A stretch of 21,201 bases of DNA, from NCBI GenBank assembly GCA_002254285.1, contig NIUZ01000070.1, forward strand, positions 1-21,201, written 5' to 3'. Shown here in pieces: positions 8,513 through 15,510 of this stretch (positions within the stretch are counted from its first letter, which is position 1; each line of letters starts with the position of its first letter). The position numbers were made by a program, and so were the translations under genes. The notes below the pieces were generated by a model. That model was not told where the DNA came from, ran no database searches, and was given only the letters and a program-made list of their open reading frames with translations. This DNA comes from Bacteroidetes bacterium 4572_112 (GTDB lineage Bacteria; Bacteroidota; Bacteroidia; Bacteroidales; UBA1556).

Positions 8513-8558
8513 AGCATTTGTTCGTTATTATTGCCTTAAAGGCTAGCAACTTAATGCT
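8513..8558 (-). terminator. Candidate terminator of the M1/M28 peptidase gene
   Basis: Just past the peptidase stop, AGCATT (8513-8518) pairs with AATGCT (8553-8558), and GTT (8520-8522) pairs with AAC (8548-8550) across a small bulge. An inner GCCT/AGGC stem is also possible. On the minus strand the outer stem is followed by TTTTAAGTTAT. The long loop makes it a moderate candidate. Confidence 0.45.
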
Positions 8559-8569
8559 ATAAAAAGCAT

Positions 8570-11500
8570 CTATCTCTCCACCAATTTAATTTTAAACACC
8601 TTTTCGTCCTCTTTACGTAGCACTTTAATAGCAACTACATCACCAGGCTTATGTTTCTTTAGTTCATCTGAGTATTGCTTAAGGTCATCTATTTTCTGTT
8701 TATCAATACCAATAATAATATCACCTGATAATAAGCCTGCCGTAGCAGCAGCCGAGCCTTCAACCACAGAGCCAATTTTCACGCCTTTGCCATGATTAGC
8801 AAAATCTGGCACAACACCAGTTCCTACTCTTTGCGAGTTACTTGGTTTATGTGACGTCTTTGGCTTTGCTGGAGCATTTTCTCCAGTAAACGGCATTGCA
8901 TTCTCTCTATCAGCAAGATAAAGAATGACTTCTTTGCTCACTGTACAAACCTTTACCAAACCTTCGCCATCTATTTTATCATAAGTATCGCTTGGACGAT
9001 GGTAATTCTGAGTTGGGCCAGTAAAAAGCTGAATAGCAGGAATCCCCTGTTCTATAAACGACATTTGATCACTAGCATCGAGTTGTTTTTCTATTACTTC
9101 ACTTTGTATACCCGTTGTATAATTAGTTCCCATAAATATAAACTTCCATTCCTTGGCAGTATTAGCATTCAACACCAATAGTTTAGTGTCAAAAAGGCTA
9201 CCATCAGTATCAACATTCACATTGGCAAATATTTCTCCTTTGATATAATCCTTGCGATGCTCTACAAAGTATCGTGAGCCTATCAAGCCAGCTTCCTCAG
9301 CAGTACATGCCAAGAAAATAATACTACGCTTAGGCTTTGCCGATTTGGCCATCGATCGAGCAAGTTCTATAATAGTAGCCACTCCCGAAGCATTATCGTC
9401 AGCTCCATAATGTATCTTCCCCTTATTTCCTTTGCGTACATCAGGCCAACCCAAACCTAGGTGATCGTAATGCGCCGAAACAACCACAGGATTATCTCTT
9501 AAACTCGCATCCGTTCCTTCTATATAACCTATTACATTGGTAAGCTTCACAATTCCTCTACCCTTCATTTCCTCTGATGCCATAAACTTAATATCCTTCA
9601 TCATTCTGCTTTCAGAAAACACAGGTTTTAGATAAGCTAAAGCCTCACGCTCAACATCGAGTGTTAGCTTTGATGAGTTTTCGTCTATATTTTTAATCAA
9701 AGGTGAGTTGAAAATAGGCCATTGTCCTTTTGCTATATTCATAGGCTCATTTCCACTAAAAGCCAAATAGCTATACTTACCATAATGAGGCAATTTACGA
9801 ACTAAACCAGCAATTGCAGCAACATTATCAGTAGCAATAAAGATGTTTTGCTTAGATTTCACATTCTTATCAAAGGATGTGAAAATAAAACTATTACCTT
9901 TCTTCAGCATACGTTTTCCTTCAAAAATCACAGAATCACCATCAAGTTTAGACTTATAATTCTGCATTTCGAAATCCACTTCCGAAATATATTTATTCTC
10001 AAAGCCTAATATCCATAGGCTCTTACCCTCTGGCAATTCCTTTATCTCACTATCGTATTTAACTTCAAAATTATCGTTATCAGCAGCTACCCATTTCTCT
10101 GCAAGCTCTTCGTATAATTTGCGCTGAGCTTTATTTGCTTTTTTTGGTAAGATTATAATATTTTCTTTATTTCCCCATACTTTGGATAATGTAGGAGGCA
10201 CTTCATCTTGAGTAAGAATACGGAATACATCGTACATAGGATCCACAAATAGCTTCAAAGGTTTTGCCGAAACACTTAATTGAAAATCCTGATTTCGAGA
10301 ATCCATATTTACAACAATCTCTTCTGTTCCTTTATTTGTAATAATATATATGGGTATATCAATATTAAAAACATCAGATTTTTGTTGCTGTTCCATTGAT
10401 AAGCGAATACGATACTTTCCGCCATAGCTATCAACTTTATAATTGCTAATGGCAATTTGTGGTGCTCCTAGCCTACTAGTCCATTGCTCAAAAAATGCTT
10501 TTAAGTCCATATCCGAAACCTTTTCCATAGCAACCCTAATATCTGAATAGGAAGCTGTTTTATATTTATTATTATCATAAAAAAGTTTCATTCCTTTAAC
10601 AAAAGTCTCATCACCAACCTTGCGGCGTAGCATCTGCCACATCATAAGAGCTTTGCCATAGCCAATAGCCTCACTTGGGCCATCAGTACGACCAATAAAT
10701 TTATTCAAAGCAAAATCATTCTCAGCATTTACATAATTGCTGAACTTCTGAAGAGTAGAGCGGCGATAATTCTGCCCTTGCCCTCTTTGCTCCTTGATAA
10801 GGTGATCGGCCATATAAGCAGTAATTCCTTCGCACCAATTTCCTGATTCAAAATCTACATACACACTATTTCCCCACCAGTTATGAAGTAATTCGTGAGG
10901 ATACGACGAATGAAGGATAAAAGGAAAGCGGATTATCTTTTCTCCCAAAAGAGTAAAAGAAGGCATTCCATAACCTGTTTCCCAGAAATTCTCCACCAAA
11001 GCAAATTTGCTATAAGGATAATCGCCAAGCATTTCCACATACATATTCATATACTGCTCAGTAACTTCGAGGTATTTATTAGCAATAGCCTCATCAGGAG
11101 TTCGCAAAAAAGCCATCGCCATCACGCCATTGCTCATTTTATACGAATATTCAGTGAATTTTGCGGCAATAAGATATGCCTCTTCTTGTGGCTTATCACA
11201 AATCCATGTTTCGCTATGGAAGCGAGCAGTTTTTAATACATCTACCCTTTTGCCCTGCGACACATTGCTCCAATTACTCGGCAGTTGGGTAGTTAAACTA
11301 TAAACTATGGTCGTATTTTCGAAAGTAGGGATCCAAAATGTGGAACCTGCAAGATAAACTCCTTGCTCCGAAATAATTCCTGATATGGAAGTAAATCCAC
11401 GCTGATAGTTAGCACTACTATTATCTTTCTTAGGAGAAATTCTCCCTTTATAAGAGATTACAAATTTCTTAGCATCTCCCTTTATTTTCCATAAAGTAGT

Positions 11501-11794
11501 ACTTACATCAGAGCCATCTTCCCTATCCATACCAACATCTTTGGCTGTAGATTTATCATCAATCTTTTGAAGTTCAATGTTTTTTGAATTTGCGAAAGGA
11601 ATAAGTTCCGAATTCAATCTAAACTCTCGTGCATCACTACTAATCTCAATACTATCAACAACCTCTATCTGGGCAGTGGCAATATTCAATTTTACATTCA
11701 GATTATGCTTTACAATATTCTGTTCTTGAGAAAAAACCATCACACTTATTAATAATGCGATACTTAAAAATAATCCTTTTATCATCTTATACAT
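8570..11794 (-). CDS. Exported M1-like / M28 / PDZ fusion metallopeptidase
   Basis: A 1074-residue protein with a type I signal peptide (MYKMIKGLFLSIALLISVM, then VFSQ). The first peptidase unit is M1-like: HELLH (300-304), downstream glutamate in NWCEGITAY (E322), so two Zn histidines and a Zn glutamate are present. The M1 substrate-binding motif GxMEN is replaced by GYGMPSF (273-279), and 17 rather than the usual 18 residues separate HExxH from the glutamate. The M28 unit (~730-960) has all expected ligands: AHYDHLG (H775, D777), GADDN (D799), AEEAG (E833, E834), VDTDG (D862/D864) and NYHRPSD (H932). A PDZ domain ends the protein (~1003-1072). It is probably a periplasmic aminopeptidase-type enzyme; M28 activity seems secure, while the M1-like part is less certain. 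The gene is monocistronic and convergent with the kinase gene. Confidence 0.92.
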   Translation of the reverse strand: MYKMIKGLFLSIALLISVMVFSQEQNIVKHNLNVKLNIATAQIEVVDSIEISSDAREFRLNSELIPFANSKNIELQKIDDKSTAKDVGMDREDGSDVSTTLWKIKGDAKKFVISYKGRISPKKDNSSANYQRGFTSISGIISEQGVYLAGSTFWIPTFENTTIVYSLTTQLPSNWSNVSQGKRVDVLKTARFHSETWICDKPQEEAYLIAAKFTEYSYKMSNGVMAMAFLRTPDEAIANKYLEVTEQYMNMYVEMLGDYPYSKFALVENFWETGYGMPSFTLLGEKIIRFPFILHSSYPHELLHNWWGNSVYVDFESGNWCEGITAYMADHLIKEQRGQGQNYRRSTLQKFSNYVNAENDFALNKFIGRTDGPSEAIGYGKALMMWQMLRRKVGDETFVKGMKLFYDNNKYKTASYSDIRVAMEKVSDMDLKAFFEQWTSRLGAPQIAISNYKVDSYGGKYRIRLSMEQQQKSDVFNIDIPIYIITNKGTEEIVVNMDSRNQDFQLSVSAKPLKLFVDPMYDVFRILTQDEVPPTLSKVWGNKENIIILPKKANKAQRKLYEELAEKWVAADNDNFEVKYDSEIKELPEGKSLWILGFENKYISEVDFEMQNYKSKLDGDSVIFEGKRMLKKGNSFIFTSFDKNVKSKQNIFIATDNVAAIAGLVRKLPHYGKYSYLAFSGNEPMNIAKGQWPIFNSPLIKNIDENSSKLTLDVEREALAYLKPVFSESRMMKDIKFMASEEMKGRGIVKLTNVIGYIEGTDASLRDNPVVVSAHYDHLGLGWPDVRKGNKGKIHYGADDNASGVATIIELARSMAKSAKPKRSIIFLACTAEEAGLIGSRYFVEHRKDYIKGEIFANVNVDTDGSLFDTKLLVLNANTAKEWKFIFMGTNYTTGIQSEVIEKQLDASDQMSFIEQGIPAIQLFTGPTQNYHRPSDTYDKIDGEGLVKVCTVSKEVILYLADRENAMPFTGENAPAKPKTSHKPSNSQRVGTGVVPDFANHGKGVKIGSVVEGSAAATAGLLSGDIIIGIDKQKIDDLKQYSDELKKHKPGDVVAIKVLRKEDEKVFKIKLVER

Positions 11795-11818
11795 AGTTTA
11801 ATAATATTCTTTAAAAGA

Positions 11819-11826
11819 CAAAGATA
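11819..11826 (-). promoter_or_regulatory. Candidate -7 box for the M1/M28 peptidase gene
   Basis: On the minus strand TATCTTTG matches TAnnTTTG and sits 24 bases before the ATG at 11794. No TTG is found at the expected -33 spacing. The remaining stretch 11827-11976 holds only a small TCTAAA/TTTAGA hairpin (11941-11956) and nothing else I recognise. Confidence 0.45.
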
Positions 11827-11976
11827 ATAGTATTTACGTCTTAAACTATAGCTATAAATAGGTATTTTGGGGGAGTTCCTAACCACATAAGACACAATAG
11901 TTACATAGTACGCATAGAAAATGTTTATCCTGTAGCATCCTCTAAATTCCTTTAGATTAATTATTCATTAAACTAA

Positions 11977-12167
11977 AGTCCTCCTTTTTTTCATAGGAGG
12001 TGGACAAATTGCAAATATGAATATCTCAATATTTATTAGATTTTAATGCAATTTGGTCGGAGGATTTTTTTTTATAAAAACTAATCCTCCGTCAGTTTTG
12101 ATAAGAACTAAATTAAAAATCAATTTATAAAGCAAAACTGACACCTCCTTTTTCAAAAAGGAGGACT
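11977..12167. mobile_element. 191-bp MITE-like palindromic element
   Basis: The ends are 26-base inverted repeats: left 11977-12002 begins AGTCCTCCTTTTT and ends AGGAGGTG; right 12142-12167 is its reverse complement at 22 of 26 positions. Inside are further hairpins: GACAAATTGC/GCAATTTGGTC (one extra G) near 12003-12058, CGGAGGATT/AATCCTCCG (9 bp) near 12058-12091, GTCAGTTTTG/CAAAACTGAC (10 bp) near 12091-12142, and CCTCCTTTTT/AAAAAGGAGG in the right end. There is no ORF. If the ends are taken as GTCC...GGAC, TAAA flanks both sides (11974-11977 and 12167-12170), a possible 4-base target duplication, though the AT-rich flanks make that weak. It lies 27 bases after the deformylase stop, so it may also end that transcript. 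The parent transposase is unknown. Confidence 0.65.
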
Positions 12168-12193
12168 AAAAAAAAATCACATTACTCGATAAA

Positions 12194-12841
12194 TCACTTA
12201 AGATCGTGATTACCCGACGCTTCTCTCTCTTTTTCAAGATGGTCGATGAATAAAATACCATTAAGATGATCTATTTCGTGTTGGAAAATCACTGCCGTAA
12301 AATCTTCTATCATTTCGCAGATATGTTCGCCTTTGGCATTATCGTATTGCAGTAAAATAGAATATGCTCTCATATTCAAACTATCTCTAATATCAGGTAT
12401 GGAAAGACAACCCTCTAATACTGTTTGTTTCAACTCAGAGTATTTATCTATTTGCGGATTATAATATACCTCGAAAGGCTCTTTGTCTTTATCAAAACGC
12501 TGAACCCAAATGATATTTTTTAGAATCCCAACTTGTGGCGCAGCAATTCCCACACCCGGGTTATTGGGATTATTAACAGTAGAATACAGTCGCTGAGCGA
12601 AATAATTCAAAGTACTATCATTAGAATTCACATAAACATGCTTACTATTTGTACGAAGAATAATAGAGTCCTTTGGGTCAGTAATTAGCAATACTCGCAT
12701 TGGAGCAGTCACTTTATCAGAATAAATTAGCTCAATTTGTGATTCAGTGAAATTACTTTCACTTTTGTTAGTTTGTAGTTTGTTTGTTGTACCACAAGAC
12801 AACAGTATTACCGATAGGAGAAGTATAATAGAAATGCGCAT
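12194..12841 (-). CDS. def: Peptide deformylase-like metalloenzyme with a lipoprotein signal
   Basis: All three deformylase motifs are intact. Numbered from the ATG at 12841: GVGIAAPQ (96-103), EGCLSIP (143-149, metal ligand C145) and HEIDH (188-192, ligands H188 and H192, catalytic E189). The protein is 215 residues with a ~55-residue N-terminal extension. I chose 12841 over the ATG at 12874 because MRISIILLLSVILLSC is an ideal type II signal with a lipobox cysteine at residue 16; the longer form adds 11 residues that weaken it. Canonical deformylase removes formyl groups from nascent chains in the cytoplasm, so a membrane-anchored, exported copy is unlikely to be the housekeeping enzyme. 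I infer a paralogue acting on peptides outside the cytoplasm; the substrate is unknown. The gene appears to be transcribed alone. Confidence 0.88.
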   Translation of the reverse strand: MRISIILLLSVILLSCGTTNKLQTNKSESNFTESQIELIYSDKVTAPMRVLLITDPKDSIILRTNSKHVYVNSNDSTLNYFAQRLYSTVNNPNNPGVGIAAPQVGILKNIIWVQRFDKDKEPFEVYYNPQIDKYSELKQTVLEGCLSIPDIRDSLNMRAYSILLQYDNAKGEHICEMIEDFTAVIFQHEIDHLNGILFIDHLEKEREASGNHDLK

Positions 12842-12871
12842 TGCTATGAAATTATTTGAGTTAAAGAAAAC

Positions 12872-12879
12872 CAAAAGTA
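12872..12879 (-). promoter_or_regulatory. Candidate -7 box for the lipoprotein deformylase gene
   Basis: On the minus strand TACTTTTG matches TAnnTTTG and lies 30 bases before the preferred ATG at 12841. If it is used, it would put the start of transcription at or after the alternative ATG at 12874, which also favours the shorter protein. A TTG lies upstream at 23 rather than 19 bases. Confidence 0.4.
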
Positions 12880-12953
12880 GTTATTTTAGATGTATATATT
12901 TTCAAGTTTTATAACCTTGCATTATTAATACTTGACATCTTTAAGATCATCAT

Positions 12954-13092
12954 CGGGCAGGATGCCCGAGATACACCAATAATTGCACTAATTAGGTGAA
13001 GCTTTTAATGTAACACGGACATCCTGTCCGTAGTTTTCCAAACAATCTAATTTATCTTTTATCTTCTGGCAAGATGCCCGAGATACACCAAT
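12954..13092. repeat. Three copies of a short CGGRCA-type palindromic repeat
   Basis: Copy 1 is CGGGCA-GGA-TGCCCG (12954-12968). Copy 2 is ACGGACA-TCC-TGTCCGT (13015-13031), which on the opposite strand reads ACGGACA-GGA-TGTCCGT and so is the same family inverted. Copy 3 is GGCA-AGA-TGCC (13068-13078). Copies 1 and 3 share a longer 25-base direct repeat (12956-12980 and 13068-13092) with one mismatch, ending GAGATACACCAAT. These are REP-like small hairpins between the aminotransferase stop and the deformylase start. They may serve as the aminotransferase transcript end. No ORF is involved. Confidence 0.85.
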
Positions 13093-13102
13093 CAACTCTC
13101 AA

Positions 13103-14209
13103 TTACAACCTATCGAAATACTCTTTAAACTCCCCATGAGGAACAGCGATGCAAATTCTAGAGAATTTCTCACCATATTCCTTGCTCTTTTGTGTAAAAT
13201 ATGACATGGATACACTACCAATATTAGCATCAAGAAGTTCCTTTTCGTTTTTATTAAGAATTACAAATATTCCCACAGGAATAGAATTATCATAAAACTC
13301 CTCTGCCAAAAGCTTCTTATCACGTAGTAGTTGAATATTTTTAAGCATATCGACTTTTGTCTTTTCTCTAAAATCGTGAGCAGCCTTCTGCCCTACTTCT
13401 GTTGTTAGTATTTTGGTTACCAAAGTTTGAGCAAAAGCGTTAATACCATTAGTTTTAAATAAAATATTGATATTAAGCTCCTCTTTAAACTCCTTATTAT
13501 TAGAATGCACAAAGCCCAAGCGCTGACCGCTAAGCCCTATTGCTTTACTAAAGCTATCAGTTATCACAACATTATCGAAGCTAGCAAGCCTCACATAAAA
13601 ATCGTCTTCTGATGCTTCAAAAAATATTCGGCGATATGGACTATCCCAAATTACTACAACATTATTATCATTCAGTACTTTAATAACATCAAGCAGCATA
13701 GCATCATCATACTTATTGCCAACTGGATTATTAGGGTCGCAAATAATTACAGCAGAACCAGTAAGTGATGGAGCATTACTCTTTAATTCATCAAAAGAAA
13801 AATAAGTTCCACCCTCAATATTATTTATTTTCATAATATTGGCATAAGCTCCCCAATAAAATTCAGGAAGTAAAATCTTGTCTATATTAAGAGTTTGGAA
13901 AACTAAATCTAAAGCATTTATTCCACCAGCAGTAATAAATATATTATCAACCAAAGTTTCATTCTGGAAATAGTATTTATTAATAGCTTCTTTAAGTGCT
14001 ACTTGCCCAGAGTTTGGAGGATAAATTTGAATCTGCGGAGAATTAAAATCAATCAAAGGGATTATTTCCGACAAATCGATATTAGTAACAACAGGAATTC
14101 CCCTATTTAGTTTAAGAAATTTCGCATCAGTTTCTCTTTCTAATTTGGCCAGTTTTTCGCTAATTCCAACTATTGCTGAATACTTAGCACCTGAATGATT
14201 TGTTTTCAT
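13103..14209 (-). CDS. Class I/II PLP-dependent aminotransferase
   Basis: A 368-residue fold-type I enzyme. Motifs in order are YPPNSGQVALKEAI (63-76), DPNNPVGN (158-165, with the PLP-contacting N161), WDSPYR (188-193, D189 to pyridine N), SFSKAIGLSGQRLGF (219-233, Schiff-base K222 and phosphate-binding R230) and SRICIAVP (350-357, R351 expected to bind the substrate carboxylate). All core residues are present. The amino donor and keto acceptor cannot be assigned. There is no signal peptide, so it is cytoplasmic. Its ATG shares one base with the stop of the upstream DUF4421 gene (TAATG), implying coupled translation, although the two products act in different compartments. Confidence 0.9.
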   Translation of the reverse strand: MKTNHSGAKYSAIVGISEKLAKLERETDAKFLKLNRGIPVVTNIDLSEIIPLIDFNSPQIQIYPPNSGQVALKEAINKYYFQNETLVDNIFITAGGINALDLVFQTLNIDKILLPEFYWGAYANIMKINNIEGGTYFSFDELKSNAPSLTGSAVIICDPNNPVGNKYDDAMLLDVIKVLNDNNVVVIWDSPYRRIFFEASEDDFYVRLASFDNVVITDSFSKAIGLSGQRLGFVHSNNKEFKEELNINILFKTNGINAFAQTLVTKILTTEVGQKAAHDFREKTKVDMLKNIQLLRDKKLLAEEFYDNSIPVGIFVILNKNEKELLDANIGSVSMSYFTQKSKEYGEKFSRICIAVPHGEFKEYFDRL

Positions 14210-15273
14210 TATATTATTTGTGTTAATACTTTAGTTTTATTATTTTTTTTAATATTGAAACGCTTACCAACAAAAAATCTTATCTTAACATTAGAAGAAT
14301 GCGCACTCAAATTATCATATACAATAGTATTACTTGTAGAAATACTTGTAATTCCAAGAAAGAACTTCTCATGTTCATAACCAAGTGCTAGCCTTGCAAC
14401 CCAACGTATAGAAATACCATTATTATTAGTAATCACATCTTTATTATCATACATTGATGATGCTTTTAGTCCTATTCCTGGCACTAAAGAAAGGTTAATA
14501 AAAAAGTTCTTTAGAAAAACAAAGGTATAAGTATAGCCCATGGCTATTCCAAGATTTAAAGAACTAAAACTTTTAATATTGAATGTATCGCGAAGTTCTA
14601 TTGGTAATTCTGAAGGAATAAAACCAGTGGGAGATTCCGCCACATCAGATCTTAAATAACTACCTATAATAAAACTTCCTGCACTTTTTTTCTGGATCTC
14701 ATTTCTTACAAATGCGGCACGATAGGAGAATTTTTTGTTATTTGTAAAATAATAGCCTGATACTTCAGTACTTAAAGTACTTAAATCTTCTAATAAAGGA
14801 TATTGAGGTCTCGTCCAATTCATAAAATCATTAGGATTAGAAATATAGTAACCCTTATAATACTGTGCCGACATATCCATTCCAAAAGAACGGGTAAATA
14901 TATTAATCTGCAAATCTATACGAGTTGTATGTCCATATATATCATCATCACTTTTTGCCCATGGCATATTAAAAGCAAAGCCCAAGCCTAGCCACTTATA
15001 ATTAAATCCAAAGCCCATTTTTACTGCAGCATTGGGTTTAAAATCGAGATGTTTTCTCGAAGATTGATTGGCAATAGTGAACAAATACTCCTTATTAATA
15101 CCATATAACCAGAGTGATAGCTTATCTGACAAATCAACAATTCGAGTACTATCTCTATTGTCTTTTACAGATATTTGATTTTCATGCTGCGCAAAACTAC
15201 TTAATCCCATAGCAAGCATCACAAACAATATCAATATTGGTTTCTGAAGATTTATTCCCTTAATAATCTGCAT
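14209..15273 (-). CDS. DUF4421 family outer-membrane-type protein
   Basis: A 354-residue protein starting with a clear signal peptide (MQIIKGINLQKPILILFVML, cleavage near SSFAQ, residue 28). The body alternates polar and hydrophobic/aromatic residues (for example GFGFNYKWLGLGFAFNMPW and the late ALGYEHEKFFLG), as in an outer-membrane beta barrel. The N-terminal KLSLWLYGINKEYLF segment and overall pattern resemble Bacteroidota DUF4421 proteins, whose function is unknown. It is first in a presumed two-gene transcript with the aminotransferase gene and is divergent from glnN. Confidence 0.75.
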   Translation of the reverse strand: MQIIKGINLQKPILILFVMLAMGLSSFAQHENQISVKDNRDSTRIVDLSDKLSLWLYGINKEYLFTIANQSSRKHLDFKPNAAVKMGFGFNYKWLGLGFAFNMPWAKSDDDIYGHTTRIDLQINIFTRSFGMDMSAQYYKGYYISNPNDFMNWTRPQYPLLEDLSTLSTEVSGYYFTNNKKFSYRAAFVRNEIQKKSAGSFIIGSYLRSDVAESPTGFIPSELPIELRDTFNIKSFSSLNLGIAMGYTYTFVFLKNFFINLSLVPGIGLKASSMYDNKDVITNNNGISIRWVARLALGYEHEKFFLGITSISTSNTIVYDNLSAHSSNVKIRFFVGKRFNIKKNNKTKVLTQII

Positions 15274-15326
15274 AATTATATCTTTATTCTCAACACCAAA
15301 TACTTTCTGTTTTGATTATGAGTATG

Positions 15327-15334
15327 CAAATATA
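15327..15334 (-). promoter_or_regulatory. Candidate -7 box for the DUF4421-aminotransferase operon
   Basis: On the minus strand TATATTTG matches TAnnTTTG, 53 bases before the ATG at 15273. No TTG is at the standard spacing. Confidence 0.4.
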
Positions 15335-15474
15335 TGGATAAAAGCATACAAACTAAAATAAAAATATCACAATTTTTAAACATATACCCCCATAAATTAG
15401 TACCATATTCCACAATTTTACTAAAATAATTAGCATACCCCCTATTTTTTATTAGGAAGAGAGCAATATTTTAT

Positions 15475-15482
15475 TATTTTTG
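15475..15482 (+). promoter_or_regulatory. Candidate -7 box for glnN
   Basis: TATTTTTG matches TAnnTTTG and lies 28 bases before the ATG at 15511. At 19-base spacing there is TTA rather than TTG. Two copies of ATACCCCC (15384-15391 and 15435-15442) precede the box and could be a regulator site, but two short copies are weak evidence. Confidence 0.45.
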
Positions 15483-15510
15483 CCATCTTAATAACAAATA
15501 AAATCAAAAG

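Noticed and set aside
10895..11236. 113-residue plus-strand ORF inside the M1/M28 gene
   Set aside because: It is antisense to a conserved protein with intact motifs, has basic, low-information composition and no recognisable domain; other overlapping ORFs in the window (for example 19575-19973 and 7987-8307) were dropped for the same reason.
11977..12005. GGAGG motifs as strong Shine-Dalgarno sites
   Set aside because: No ORF follows at suitable spacing, Bacteroidota rarely use such sites, and the motifs belong to the palindromic element.
12142..12151. CACCTCCTTT in the element's right end is identical to the anti-Shine-Dalgarno tail of 16S rRNA
   Set aside because: No other 16S sequence surrounds it and the same bases are explained by the terminal inverted repeat, so I take it as coincidence.
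12842..12874. Longer start (ATG at 12874) for the deformylase
   Set aside because: It adds 11 residues before an otherwise ideal lipoprotein signal and overlaps the candidate -7 box at 12872-12879.
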